The position numbers were made by a program, and so were the translations under genes. 64,000 nucleotides of DNA from an uncultured Clostridia bacterium (GTDB lineage: Bacteria; Bacillota; Clostridia; TANB77; CAG-465). The notes below the pieces were generated by a model. That model was given only the letters and a program-made list of their open reading frames with translations, did no database searches and was not told the origin of the DNA. The stretch is from NCBI GenBank assembly GCA_944387375.1, contig CALXEQ010000003.1, forward strand, positions 1-64,000, in the 5' to 3' direction. Each line of letters opens with the position of its first letter. Position 1 is the stretch's first letter. Below are positions 7,719 to 17,412 of this stretch, one piece after another.

Positions 7719-8807
7719 CTACATTTTTATATTCTTATCTTTATTTATATCATTCAATTTTTGTGCTTCTCTTTCTAAATCTTTTGCTTGACCTTCCTTT
7801 TCATCTAAAGCTATATTTTCATTTAATAATTTATTTTTTCTATTCTCTTCTTCTACAATTTGTCTTTTTAGATCTTCTCTTGCATATGTTGAAAATAATT
7901 CATCAATCTTATTCATCATATCTTCTTTTGACATATCTACTTTAAAATCTGGATTTTTTGGTCCTCCTGCAACTAACATAGTTTTATTTGGATGCACAAA
8001 AACACCACTAGTTCCATCTTGGTTTTTATATTTTTCAACTAAATTATTACCATACTCTCTTATTTTATCTGGTAATACTTTTCCTGGTTTAGCATTTATA
8101 GCAAAAGTAACACCTTGACCTGATTTATGCTCATCAACAGATGCAAAATAATTTATTCCCATCTCATATGCTACAATTGAGCCTGCTTTTATAAATTCAG
8201 GTGATATAACAACACTTTCACCATTTGAAAGTTCTTTTGTATATTTTTTTATCTTTTCTACAGCTTCATCAATAGTTTTTTGCTGTGATTTTTGAGCTTC
8301 AACAAGTCCATACCTTTCTAATTGTTCATCTGTTAACTCCTTATCTAAAAGTTCTTCTTTTGCCATTTCAAAAACATTTTCTATACTTGTAAATTTTTGC
8401 AAAGAAAGACCTGATCTAGTATCAAATGGACTTATTTTTGTTGGCATAGCATCTGCTATTTCTAAAATTTGATTTGGTACCTCTACTTTTAATCTTTCTG
8501 CTAAAGCTTGTATTGCAGATTTTATACCTTCTTTTGGGTTACCATCAATTACTATAGTATTTTCATCTTCTCTACATCCTGTATGTCCACCAGTATCTAA
8601 ATTAATAAATCCCTCTTTAACTTTTCCTGCTGGAACTCTTTCTACAGTAATTGTATCATCTTTTTGCAATATTCCATTTTCTTTTGCCCACTTTTCTAAT
8701 ACATGTATTGATGCTCTATTATCTAAATCATCTCCAAAGTGAGTAACAACTGTTTTTGTTTCCTTTATTTTTTTAATAAGTTGTTCATTTACATTTTTTA
8801 TTTTCAT
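7719..8807 (-). CDS. Uncharacterised protein, possibly DHH/MYG1-like
   Basis: This 362-residue cytoplasmic protein has no family I can name with confidence. THFGDDLDNRASIHVL near the N-terminus resembles the opening acid motif of DHH-type phosphoesterases. GGHTG, TIVIDGNPKEG and a later GVFVHPNKTMLVAGGP recall MYG1-like or DHH-associated proteins. The last 50 residues form a highly charged coiled coil. I chose ATG 8807 (AAAGGAG 7 nt upstream) over TTG 8825. It leads a two-gene unit with the 79-residue gene. A structure search would settle whether it is a phosphoesterase. Confidence 0.45.
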   Translation of the reverse strand: MKIKNVNEQLIKKIKETKTVVTHFGDDLDNRASIHVLEKWAKENGILQKDDTITVERVPAGKVKEGFINLDTGGHTGCREDENTIVIDGNPKEGIKSAIQALAERLKVEVPNQILEIADAMPTKISPFDTRSGLSLQKFTSIENVFEMAKEELLDKELTDEQLERYGLVEAQKSQQKTIDEAVEKIKKYTKELSNGESVVISPEFIKAGSIVAYEMGINYFASVDEHKSGQGVTFAINAKPGKVLPDKIREYGNNLVEKYKNQDGTSGVFVHPNKTMLVAGGPKNPDFKVDMSKEDMMNKIDELFSTYAREDLKRQIVEEENRKNKLLNENIALDEKEGQAKDLEREAQKLNDINKDKNIKM

Positions 8808-8924
8808 AATTATTTCTCCTTTCAAATAAAATACTTTGTATCTTATTTAATTATATTATAATTCTATTTCGTTATTATGTAAAATAGTTTATTTTTATAT
8901 TTTGTATAAGCTCTTCTTATATAT

Positions 8925-8951
8925 AAAAAGAAAGTACCAATAAAGGTACTT
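8925..8951 (-). terminator. Terminator of radA-disA
   Basis: AAGTACC pairs with GGTACTT across a short loop, followed on the minus strand by CTTTTTAT. The left arm begins within the disA stop codon. Confidence 0.65.
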
Positions 8952-10032
8952 ATATATTATATAGTTTTAATATATTCTGTTCTTGTAATCTCTTTAAAGA
9001 TTGATTTATAATTTTAGCTCTTCTTTCTCCAATTCCATCTACATCATCCAGTTGTGTAACAGTAGCATTGCATACCATCTGTAGTGTTCCAAAAGATTCC
9101 ACTATTTTTTCAATTACACTTGCTGGCATCTTAGGTACTTTATTTAAAACTCTATATCCTCTTGGAGATACATTTCTATCTAAAAGTTCTGTTGTACTAT
9201 CTGATTCATATCCTAATATTTTTATTATTTTCTCAGAATCTATTAATCCTTTTCTATCTAATTTTCTTATTTCTTCTAAAATATTATCTGCAGATTTTTT
9301 ATCTTTTCTTTTACTTGATACCATATAATCTTGTATTATCTGTTTTTCTTCTTGTTCAACATTATCTATTAATTCTAATAATTGTATATTTACTAATCTT
9401 CCTTCATTTCCAAGTTCGACTATAGTTCTTTCAACTTCTGTTTTCATTTTCATTATCATTTCACTTCTATATATTGCGTTTGCTACAAGTTCTAAATATA
9501 CAATATCATCAAATTCATGCTCTGTTAAAACATTTAGCATATGATCAAATACTCTTTTATATTTTTCAAGAGTCTCTAACATTTGTGTAGCTTCCATTAT
9601 TACTGCTTCTGTATCATTTACAACATATCTAAAATCACCTTTAAAAATTGTTATTATTCCTCTTCTTTGCGAAATACATATTACAATTTCATTAGTTTGT
9701 TTTGCTGTACGTTCTGCAGTTCTATGTCTTGTACCTGTTTCTACAGTTTTTATTTTATGATCAGGTACAAGTTGCACATTTGCCCTTAATATTTTCTTTA
9801 AATCACTACTTACAACTATAGCTCCATCCATCTTACACAATTCGTATATGTTAGCTGGTGTAAAATCTAAATCTAATTTAAATCCACCATCAACTATATT
9901 CATTACTTGATCACTTTCAGATAATACAATAAGTGCTCCTGTTTTTGCTTTTAAAATATTATCTAATCCTGCTCTTAACTCTGTTCCCGGTGCTACTTTT
10001 CTTAATATATCTAAAATTTCTTCTTGTTTCAA
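8950..10032 (-). CDS. disA: DNA integrity scanning diadenylate cyclase
   Basis: DisA makes the second messenger c-di-AMP from two ATP and slides along DNA, pausing at branched structures. The N-terminal DAC domain shows the catalytic DGA (residues 69-71) and RHRTAER (102-108). The middle helical region and the C-terminal helix-hairpin-helix domain (VIEKIVESFGTLQMV, LDDVDGIGERRAKII) bind DNA. At 360 residues it has the usual length. It lies 11 nt after radA, the order seen in Bacillus and many Clostridia, and RadA modulates DisA there. Confidence 0.97.
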   Translation of the reverse strand: MKQEEILDILRKVAPGTELRAGLDNILKAKTGALIVLSESDQVMNIVDGGFKLDLDFTPANIYELCKMDGAIVVSSDLKKILRANVQLVPDHKIKTVETGTRHRTAERTAKQTNEIVICISQRRGIITIFKGDFRYVVNDTEAVIMEATQMLETLEKYKRVFDHMLNVLTEHEFDDIVYLELVANAIYRSEMIMKMKTEVERTIVELGNEGRLVNIQLLELIDNVEQEEKQIIQDYMVSSKRKDKKSADNILEEIRKLDRKGLIDSEKIIKILGYESDSTTELLDRNVSPRGYRVLNKVPKMPASVIEKIVESFGTLQMVCNATVTQLDDVDGIGERRAKIINQSLKRLQEQNILKLYNI

Positions 10033-10043
10033 TTTTTACCCCC

Positions 10044-11417
10044 TTAATTACTATATACTTTAGAAATTACCTCATCTATAGATGACACTCCTATAAGTTT
10101 AGCATTTATTTTTTCTTTAAAACTCTGTATTTGCCTTTTATTAGTATATATTGTTTCATATCCAAGTTTAGAAATCTCTTTTATTCTTTTTTCAAAATTT
10201 GTTATATTTCTAATCTCACCTGTAAGTCCAATTTCTCCTAAAAATACTGTTTTTTGATCTATTGGTATATTCTTATAGCTAGATATTATTGCCATTGCAA
10301 TACTTAAATCTACAGCTGGTTCATCTATACGCATACCCCCTATAACATTTACATATATATCTTGCATACTTAAATTAAAATTACACCTTTTTTCTAAAAC
10401 AGCAATTAACATATTAAGTCTATTCAAATCTATTCCATTAGCTACTCTTCTTGGTATATTATAATATGAATGGGTAGTTAAAGCTTGTACCTCCATTAAT
10501 ATAGTAGATGTACCTTCAACAGTTGCAACGATGGCAGTACCAGGTAAATTTTGCTCAGATTTTGTAAGAAATACATCTGACAGATTTTTTACTTCTACCA
10601 TTCCTTCATCCTTCATATCAAAAACACCAATTTCATTAGTAGATCCAAACCTATTTTTTACTCCTCTTACTATTCTATGACTTAAAAATCTTTCACCTTC
10701 TATATAAATAACAGTATCTACCATATGCTCTAAAATTCTTGGCCCTGCTATTACTCCATCTTTTGTTACATGCCCAATGACTATTGTAGTTATACTTTTA
10801 TGTTTTGCAAGATACATAAGTCTTGCTGTTACCTCTTTAACTTGAGAAACACTTCCAGGAGTAGAACTTATTTGCTCATCATACATTGTTTGAATCGAAT
10901 CTACTATACAAAATTTAGGAGAAATTTCATCTATTTTTTGTTCTATATTATCTATATTAGTTTCATTAAAAAACAATATATTATCTGATTCTACTTTAAG
11001 TCTATCTGCTCTTAATTTAACCTGAGTCTCTGACTCTTCTCCAGAAATATATAAAACTGATCCATTTTCAGATAAATTTGAACATACTTGCATTATTAAA
11101 GTAGATTTTCCAATTCCAGGCTCTCCACCTATTAAATTTAAAGAACCTTCAACAATTCCTCCACCAAATACTCTATTTAATTCTTCAAAGCCTGTATTTA
11201 ATCTTACTTCTTTTTTTACAATAATATCATTTAACTTTTTTACAATATTATTATTTGAAAAGTTTTTTGAATAACCTAAATTTGTCTTAGAGTTACTTTT
11301 TTTATTAACTCTCTCTTCTACAAAACTATTCCAACTATTACATCCTGGACATTTTCCAAGCCATTTTGCTGACTCATATCCACATTCTTTACAAAAAAAT
11401 ACAGTACCTGAAGACAT
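10044..11417 (-). CDS. radA: DNA repair protein RadA
   Basis: RadA is a RecA-like ATPase and branch-migration helicase for recombination intermediates. Seen are the four-cysteine zinc motif (C9, C12, C23, C26), Walker A GEPGIGKST, the RadA-specific KNRFG motif, and a C-terminal Lon protease-like domain lacking protease function (DLSIAMAIISSY, FLGEIGLTGEIR). The 457 residues match the family. It is the first gene of radA-disA, with a promoter at 11483. Confidence 0.97.
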   Translation of the reverse strand: MSSGTVFFCKECGYESAKWLGKCPGCNSWNSFVEERVNKKSNSKTNLGYSKNFSNNNIVKKLNDIIVKKEVRLNTGFEELNRVFGGGIVEGSLNLIGGEPGIGKSTLIMQVCSNLSENGSVLYISGEESETQVKLRADRLKVESDNILFFNETNIDNIEQKIDEISPKFCIVDSIQTMYDEQISSTPGSVSQVKEVTARLMYLAKHKSITTIVIGHVTKDGVIAGPRILEHMVDTVIYIEGERFLSHRIVRGVKNRFGSTNEIGVFDMKDEGMVEVKNLSDVFLTKSEQNLPGTAIVATVEGTSTILMEVQALTTHSYYNIPRRVANGIDLNRLNMLIAVLEKRCNFNLSMQDIYVNVIGGMRIDEPAVDLSIAMAIISSYKNIPIDQKTVFLGEIGLTGEIRNITNFEKRIKEISKLGYETIYTNKRQIQSFKEKINAKLIGVSSIDEVISKVYSN

Positions 11418-11482
11418 ACTTTCCTCCTAAAATATAATATAAATATTTTCACATATTTAAAATGCATGCTATATGCTATATA

Positions 11483-11511
11483 ATTATATCACTTTTAGCC
11501 TCTTTAAACAA
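11483..11511 (-). promoter_or_regulatory. Sigma-A promoter of radA-disA
   Basis: TTGTTT (11506-11511) and TATAAT (11483-11488) are 17 bp apart on the minus strand. It leaves a leader of roughly 60 nt. Confidence 0.65.
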
Positions 11512-11552
11512 CAAAATATATCTATTTATTTAAGCTACTTATCTACATATTT

Positions 11553-11588
11553 ATACAAAAAAGGTGAATTAAATTTATTCACCTTTTT
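11553..11588 (-). terminator. Terminator of the 11.6 kb gene
   Basis: AAAAGGTGAAT pairs with ATTCACCTTTT and is flanked by A and T runs. It separates the gene ending at 11596 from the radA promoter. Confidence 0.85.
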
Positions 11589-11595
11589 ACTTTAA

Positions 11596-12300
11596 TTAAT
11601 ATATATTTGATGTAAGTTCATTATACTCATTTACTAGTTCATTTGAAAAGAACATAATATTTTCTCCTTGTACTTGCCAAGAATCTTTATTTTCAATTAA
11701 GAAATCTATTACTATCTCTGTATTATTTAACATATTTATAATACTATCTAGTGAGCTTTCTAATTCTTCTATATCCGATTGCATTATCTTATCTCCACCC
11801 ATAAGTTCATTATATAGCTCTATATAATACTCATCTAAACCTTTATCACTTATATACTCATCCATCTTTTCTTGAGTAGTATATGAAATAAATTGATTTT
11901 TAAGATTTTCTAAAGTTGTTCTTGTATTTTGAATATATTCTTTAGTATTTACAAAATCTGGACCATCTTCACTATAATTTTCTATTGTCAATAATGTTGT
12001 AATTCTATCATCATCTACTATTTCTTGTAGTTCTTTCATTGAAGTTAAACCATCAGATAAATATTGTTTAACAGCTTTTTCAACTACCAAATAATCTCCT
12101 TTTGAAACATTTGTTGTAAGTTTTTGTTCTATTGCATCATAATCTATACTTGTTTGATTAAACATCTGAGATATTTCATCTACCTCTACTATCAATTTAT
12201 TTGTTTGATTCATTTCATCTACTACCATATATCCAAATATTCCTAATAAAACTAAAATAATTATTCCTATAACAATAAATATAATTTTCTTTTTACCCAT
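11596..12300 (-). CDS. Membrane-anchored extracytoplasmic protein, unknown
   Basis: After a basic start (MGKKK) one transmembrane segment (IIFIVIGIIILVLLGIFGYMVV) anchors about 205 residues that should face outside. That part is acidic, helical and rich in Asp, Glu and Asn, without cysteines or a motif I recognise. I chose ATG 12300, 9 nt after GGGGG, over the ATG at 12306, which is too close to it. It follows the GNAT gene by about 20 bases and may be the last gene of the ABC transporter transcript. Confidence 0.55.
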   Translation of the reverse strand: MGKKKIIFIVIGIIILVLLGIFGYMVVDEMNQTNKLIVEVDEISQMFNQTSIDYDAIEQKLTTNVSKGDYLVVEKAVKQYLSDGLTSMKELQEIVDDDRITTLLTIENYSEDGPDFVNTKEYIQNTRTTLENLKNQFISYTTQEKMDEYISDKGLDEYYIELYNELMGGDKIMQSDIEELESSLDSIINMLNNTEIVIDFLIENKDSWQVQGENIMFFSNELVNEYNELTSNIY

Positions 12301-12318
12301 AACCATATTCCCCCTACT

Positions 12319-12753
12319 TTATTCTAATATAATTTTCATTGGCGTAAATCTTATTCCATTTTCTATTTTCTCTGTATCAATATCTACAAATCCAAGTTTA
12401 TGATATACTTCTACTGCATACACTGATGAATTTACAGTGATTACTCTAGATGTAGAATTTTCTATTACTTTTTCAAATAACTTTGTTCCTATACCTTTTT
12501 TATGATAATTACCATCGACAAAAAATAATGTAATATGATTTCCGTTATTTCTTGTAGCTATAACACCTATTATTTTTTCGTTATCATACATTCCATAAAA
12601 AGTTAATGTTTTCATTTTATCTATATCACTAATAAATTTATGGAATGTTTCTATTCCCTCTTTTGTATAAAAAGATGCCTCATATTTTAAAAACACTTTC
12701 CATACTAAATCTAAAGCATCACCTAAATCATTTTCTATTTTTTCTATATGCAT
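12319..12753 (-). CDS. GNAT-family N-acetyltransferase
   Basis: The 144-residue protein has the GNAT fold order: LTFYGMYDNEKIIGVIATR (beta strands 2-4), then the acetyl-CoA pyrophosphate loop YHKKGIGTKLFEKV and the late motif AVEVYHKLGFVDI. It should transfer an acetyl group from acetyl-CoA to an amine; the substrate cannot be read from sequence. GGAGGTG precedes the ATG by 5 nt. It sits between an ABC permease gene and a membrane protein gene on the same strand, 17 nt from the permease. Confidence 0.85.
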   Translation of the reverse strand: MHIEKIENDLGDALDLVWKVFLKYEASFYTKEGIETFHKFISDIDKMKTLTFYGMYDNEKIIGVIATRNNGNHITLFFVDGNYHKKGIGTKLFEKVIENSTSRVITVNSSVYAVEVYHKLGFVDIDTEKIENGIRFTPMKIILE

Positions 12754-12770
12754 CCATTCACCTCCAATCC

Positions 12771-14429
12771 TTACATGATTTTATTTGCTAAATTATTTTG
12801 ATTTTTATATAAATACATATTAACAAAATATAATATAACTATAAAAATTAACGTTAGAATTATAATACCAACATATACATTAATATTAGCCATAAAAATT
12901 CCAGATAATGCAATTATTAATATTGTAGCCATAGATGTTAACATTGGAAAAATCAAGTTAAAATTTTGCTTTACTACTGCATATTCAGAATCCCATTCGA
13001 GTTTTGGTCTTTTTAAATCTATAATTATTAAAATTATACTATTAACTATATTAATTATAGTAGATAATATAAACAGTAATACAATCATTATAATATCTAA
13101 ATGTAATATAATATTTGCTGTAACTATAGATATTATTGTAGTAATAGTTCCCATTAAAATGTTAGGTATGCATTTATATATATATTGCTTATACAAAGAT
13201 ACTGGTATATATTTCATAAATACTGCATTTTTACCATCTCTTGATATTGCTGTAATAGATATATATATAAACATTGAAAAAAACTGTATAACGCTCAAAA
13301 TTACACATGCGATTATATATGTGTTTGTATTGAAACTTTTTAGTTGTTCATTAATTAGAGATGTATTATAATTTTTCATCTCCAACACTACTAGTGCTAT
13401 CATTAATATAGGAATTAAAACAGCTGGCAATAAGCATTGCAGAAAAAATATCGGATTTCTTATTAAACATTTAAATTCTTTAGCTATATAACTTTTATAT
13501 AGCCTACTATCTTTATATTTTTTTTCATCAATTTTAACAGTTTTTCTCTTTGAACTACTAAATAAATTTCCAACTAATCCTTTAAAATAGATTTTTTGAG
13601 CTATAAAAATATATGCAAAAGTTCCAATTATTGTAAGTATTAAAATTTTTAAAACTTCAAATAAAGCAACATATGAAGAATCACTAGTTAAAGATACTAT
13701 AGCATAATCTAAAGTAGGAAAATAACCCTTTAGTAAATCGACCATTCCATTTGCCTCTACCAACATATTAGCTAATTGTTCATTTGTTACATTATCTTGT
13801 AATTTAGTTGTTGATAAAGAAATACCAATAACTATAGCTAATACTAAAATAGTTGCTATTAGCTGAAACTTATTCTTATTTTTAGTGATTTTAGCAAAAC
13901 TCATTATTATCATTACAATAATACTTACAAGTAATATTGGTAAGACTGGTACTAGTATTAACAATATAAACATAAGTAAATAATATGATATCCCCATATT
14001 AGTAATAATCCCATAAACTACAAGTGGTATAAATCCTATTAAAGCAGTTATAATATATTCTGTTAATATTAAAACATTAGTCCTAGCTAAAATAATTTCA
14101 TATGGTTTAAGTGGCAATGGTAAAATATATTCATTATCTTTTGTAAAATAGAAAATATTAATACTAGAAAAAATAGTCTGAATAACACAAAAAGTTGTTA
14201 CTAGCAATAATATAAGTCCTATAAAAATTTCTTGCTGATTTATTATCTTTAAAGATTCAACCATTCCACTACTAAAAAGCACTATTATTGTAGTTAAATA
14301 TAAAAATAATATTAAATATAATATTTTAGAAATTATTTTATTTTTTCTACTTGGCATTCCCAACTTAGTATTCATATTTGAAAAAGCTGTTTTTAAAAAA
14401 AATTTTGTTAAATTTATTATTTTATTCAT
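12771..14429 (-). CDS. ABC-2 type exporter permease
   Basis: This 552-residue integral membrane protein has about 12 hydrophobic segments in two halves (first near residues 40-240, second near 320-545), separated by a soluble stretch (SSSKRKTVKIDEKKYKDSR, about 285-310). It resembles large permeases of putative ABC exporters. It is 21 nt downstream of an ATPase gene, with which it should form the transporter. The substrate is unknown. GGAGA before the ATG supports the start. Confidence 0.8.
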   Translation of the reverse strand: MNKIINLTKFFLKTAFSNMNTKLGMPSRKNKIISKILYLILFLYLTTIIVLFSSGMVESLKIINQQEIFIGLILLLVTTFCVIQTIFSSINIFYFTKDNEYILPLPLKPYEIILARTNVLILTEYIITALIGFIPLVVYGIITNMGISYYLLMFILLILVPVLPILLVSIIVMIIMSFAKITKNKNKFQLIATILVLAIVIGISLSTTKLQDNVTNEQLANMLVEANGMVDLLKGYFPTLDYAIVSLTSDSSYVALFEVLKILILTIIGTFAYIFIAQKIYFKGLVGNLFSSSKRKTVKIDEKKYKDSRLYKSYIAKEFKCLIRNPIFFLQCLLPAVLIPILMIALVVLEMKNYNTSLINEQLKSFNTNTYIIACVILSVIQFFSMFIYISITAISRDGKNAVFMKYIPVSLYKQYIYKCIPNILMGTITTIISIVTANIILHLDIIMIVLLFILSTIINIVNSIILIIIDLKRPKLEWDSEYAVVKQNFNLIFPMLTSMATILIIALSGIFMANINVYVGIIILTLIFIVILYFVNMYLYKNQNNLANKIM

Positions 14430-14450
14430 AGTTATATCTCCAATACTTAA

Positions 14451-15173
14451 TTACTTTTCTGTTATCTCTAAAAATAATTCTTCTAATGTTCCCTCTTCTT
14501 TAAATCTTTCTTTCAATTGTTCAAACGTACCCACAAATACTAATTTTCCATTATTTATAATTCCTACTCTATCACATAATTTTTCTGCCACCTCTAATAC
14601 ATGAGTTGAAAAGAAAACAGTTTTTCCAGATTTTGCATGTGATTTCATCATTTCCTTCAAATCAAAAGATGATTTTGGATCTAATCCTGTCATAGGTTCA
14701 TCTAATATCCAGTTTTTAGGCTCAGATAGAAGGGCTCCACATATTACTATTTTTTGTCTCATTCCATGAGAATAACTTTGAATTTGATTATTTAATTCAT
14801 CATATATTTCAAACTTTTTAGTGATTTCTTCTATTTTTTTTAATCTTTTTTCTTTGGAAATTTCATAAATATCTGCCATAAAATTTAAATATTCTATACC
14901 TTTAAGCTTTAAAAACATATCTGGACTATCCGGTACGAATCCAAATTTCTTTTTAGCCTCCAAAGGGGATGTCTTTATACTCATTCCATCTATTAATATA
15001 TCTCCTTCATCAATATCTAATATTCCAGTTATCATCCTAATAGTTGTAGTTTTTCCCGCTCCATTTGGACCTAAAAAGCCAAAAATCTCACCATCTTTAA
15101 TATCTAAATTCAAATTATCTACTGATTTTTTTCCTTTTATATAAGATTTTGATACATTTTTTATTTCTATCAT
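14451..15173 (-). CDS. ABC transporter ATP-binding protein
   Basis: The 240-residue ATPase has Walker A GPNGAGKTT (residues 35-43), the Q-loop region FGFVPDSPDMF where Q is replaced by D, signature SYSHGMRQK instead of LSGGQ, Walker B NWILDEPMTGLD and switch histidine STH. The YSHGM form of the signature is usual for ATPases of ABC-2 exporters. It should energise the permease encoded just downstream. GGGGAGG lies 8 nt before the ATG. Confidence 0.92.
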   Translation of the reverse strand: MIEIKNVSKSYIKGKKSVDNLNLDIKDGEIFGFLGPNGAGKTTTIRMITGILDIDEGDILIDGMSIKTSPLEAKKKFGFVPDSPDMFLKLKGIEYLNFMADIYEISKEKRLKKIEEITKKFEIYDELNNQIQSYSHGMRQKIVICGALLSEPKNWILDEPMTGLDPKSSFDLKEMMKSHAKSGKTVFFSTHVLEVAEKLCDRVGIINNGKLVFVGTFEQLKERFKEEGTLEELFLEITEK

Positions 15174-15202
15174 ACAATTTTCCTCCCCAATTTTAATATA
15201 TA

Positions 15203-16804
15203 TTATATTTTTTCATATAATACAAAATTATTATCTTCATATATTAAATTATAATTTGAATCATTTACTATATATCTTGTAACTATATTATTTTTTGGAA
15301 GTAATGCATGCGTTATATTATATTTATTAAATATTTCAATATAAGTCTTTCTACCTTTTTCAACATCTACGAAGTCTTGAAATACTGTTGTATCATTATA
15401 TTGTTCTGTATACATCTCTGACCTAGAATCTATAAATACAGGTATTCCCATATATTCTAAATAGCTTCCATAATTAAATCCATTAAATATCCTCATACTT
15501 TTTATATCTAAATTTGCTAATATATACTCGCTAGCTTCCACAGGATAAGATTTTTCATTTACAAATTTCTTACCTAAATTTATTTCACTAAATACAGAAA
15601 GTGCAACTACTATCATATAAAATGCAAAAAAAGCTTTTAGTATAAGTTTTTTTTCTACAAATTTCTCATAAATAATATCTAAGACATTATACTCATAATT
15701 ACTCATATAACTAAATATAAGTCTTGTAAGTGGTATAGCACCAATAAATAATAAATATGCTATACATCTTACCGAATACATAGACATAAATATAAGACCT
15801 AACATCATAAATCCGTCAGCTAAATTTATTTTTACTTTTGAAGATGCAACGCACAAAATAGCTATAACTATATATAATAAAAAACTTATATCTACTATTG
15901 GAATTACTGCTCTAAGCTCGCTTATATTTTGAGGTGATATTCCACCCATTGTTTTTAATATATATGTATATGGTGTATCACCTATTGGTGTCAAAAGTCC
16001 AGTAAATATTGTTATAATAAATACAATAATAAGTGTTTTTATATATTTATGATCTTTAATAAATATTTTAGACTCCTTATTTTTTAAATTTTCTTTATAT
16101 AATTCAAACTCTTTTTTAACATTATTTAATCTTTCTTTTAACGTTTCCTTTACTTGTTCATCCTTTTCATTTTCTATTCTTTTAGTAAGCCTTTTTATCA
16201 ATCTTTCATTTTTAGCTTTAGTTCCAATAAATTTAAAAAATGCTTCTGCAAAATATGGTAGAAAAAACACTAAATATAACATCCACATAGCAGCATGGAC
16301 ATTTGCTATTATTATAGGAATAATTATAAGACCTACAATATATCTTTTTTTATTTGTATCCAATAATTTTTCAATAAAATATACTTCTAATATAAATAAT
16401 ACATAACTCATTATTTGAGCTCTTGCAGCAAAATATTGATTACCTAAAATTATTACAACTATTGTCATTATAAAAGGGATTATATAAGAATTTTTATTTA
16501 ACTTTTTAAGTACAGTAAATAGTGTGATGGACGTTATAATTGTCATCAATACTACAAAACCATAAATTGCTTTAAATCCAGCTAAATTAAATAAAAATAA
16601 ATTAATCAAATCGTATAACCAATGTGAATATGTATAAGTAAATCCCTCATGCCATGTCAAATGCTCTTGCATGTCAATACCAGTATCCATTATCTGTCTT
16701 CCTACTGCAATTGAAAAAAATGTATCATTTTGAAATTCTATTCTCACTACACAAATACTAAAAATAATTAATAATATAATTAGTAAAATATTTTTCTTCT
16801 TCAT
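15203..16804 (-). CDS. Polytopic membrane protein, possible GT-C-type fold
   Basis: This 533-residue protein has about 11 transmembrane segments, a charged loop (KRIENEKDEQVKETLKERL and following, about residues 205-245) and a C-terminal soluble part (about 435-533). After the first segment comes a loop with QNDTFFSIAVGRQI and HEGFTYTYSHWLYD, whose aspartate, glutamate and histidine positions recall the first extracytoplasmic loop of GT-C glycosyltransferases; that is inference. It starts 1 nt after the stop of the flavodoxin gene, so the two are translationally linked. Confidence 0.5.
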   Translation of the reverse strand: MKKKNILLIILLIIFSICVVRIEFQNDTFFSIAVGRQIMDTGIDMQEHLTWHEGFTYTYSHWLYDLINLFLFNLAGFKAIYGFVVLMTIITSITLFTVLKKLNKNSYIIPFIMTIVVIILGNQYFAARAQIMSYVLFILEVYFIEKLLDTNKKRYIVGLIIIPIIIANVHAAMWMLYLVFFLPYFAEAFFKFIGTKAKNERLIKRLTKRIENEKDEQVKETLKERLNNVKKEFELYKENLKNKESKIFIKDHKYIKTLIIVFIITIFTGLLTPIGDTPYTYILKTMGGISPQNISELRAVIPIVDISFLLYIVIAILCVASSKVKINLADGFMMLGLIFMSMYSVRCIAYLLFIGAIPLTRLIFSYMSNYEYNVLDIIYEKFVEKKLILKAFFAFYMIVVALSVFSEINLGKKFVNEKSYPVEASEYILANLDIKSMRIFNGFNYGSYLEYMGIPVFIDSRSEMYTEQYNDTTVFQDFVDVEKGRKTYIEIFNKYNITHALLPKNNIVTRYIVNDSNYNLIYEDNNFVLYEKI

Positions 16805-16805
16805 A

Positions 16806-17309
16806 CTATACCTCTAAAATTGATTTTATCCATTTTTTTGCATTTTCAATATCATTTAAATCTGGATGAGTTAGAGCTTTATTAAAATTATCTATACTAA
16901 TCTTAATATTCTTATCATCTGGATGTTCTTTGATGAGATATTCATATTTTTGTCTAATTTTTTCTGGCATCTTTCCTTGACAATAAAAATATCCTATTAT
17001 TTTATTTGACTTTTTTATATAACTCTTTACCCTATTAAATAACTTTATATAATACTCATTACTACCACCAAATCCTGCTGTGCCAAAATATGCTATTTTT
17101 TTATTTTCTAAACTAAGTAAAAATTTTTTTATTTCTTCTGTAGCATCTCCCTTATCTGTCCAGGACCCTACAATATATACATCAGCATCTATATTATCTT
17201 TTGGTTCTCCAAAATATATTATATTTTGTTTTTGTAAAGCCTCTTTAATTGATTTTGCAATAATTTTTGTATTTCCTGTTAAACTTTTATATACTATAGC
17301 AATTTTCAT
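16806..17309 (-). CDS. Flavodoxin-like protein
   Basis: The 167-residue protein begins MKIAIVYKSLTGNTKIIAK, the FMN phosphate-binding loop of flavodoxins (T/S-x-T-G-x-T). VYIVGSWTDKGDAT and AYFGTAGFGGS supply the isoalloxazine-binding loops. It probably carries electrons or reduces a small substrate in the cytoplasm. I chose ATG 17309, with AGAGGT 7 nt upstream, over an in-frame start 54 bases earlier that would add a hydrophobic stretch unrelated to the family. Its stop is within 1 nt of the membrane protein gene. Confidence 0.8.
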   Translation of the reverse strand: MKIAIVYKSLTGNTKIIAKSIKEALQKQNIIYFGEPKDNIDADVYIVGSWTDKGDATEEIKKFLLSLENKKIAYFGTAGFGGSNEYYIKLFNRVKSYIKKSNKIIGYFYCQGKMPEKIRQKYEYLIKEHPDDKNIKISIDNFNKALTHPDLNDIENAKKWIKSILEV

Positions 17310-17383
17310 AACAATACCTCTTTTACATATAAGTATAATACCATACATTAATATAATTATCAATTAAATAAAAATAAGGAATA

Positions 17384-17412
17384 AAAAAAGATGTAAATTA
17401 AATTACATCTTT
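17384..17412 (-). terminator. Terminator of the frameshifted membrane-protein gene
   Basis: AAAGATGTAA pairs with TTACATCTTT, then seven T residues on the minus strand. The first arm overlaps the final codons of the gene. Confidence 0.82.

Noticed and set aside
9068..9425. Plus-strand frames inside disA
   Set aside because: They are opposite an intact, well-conserved gene and have no start signals.
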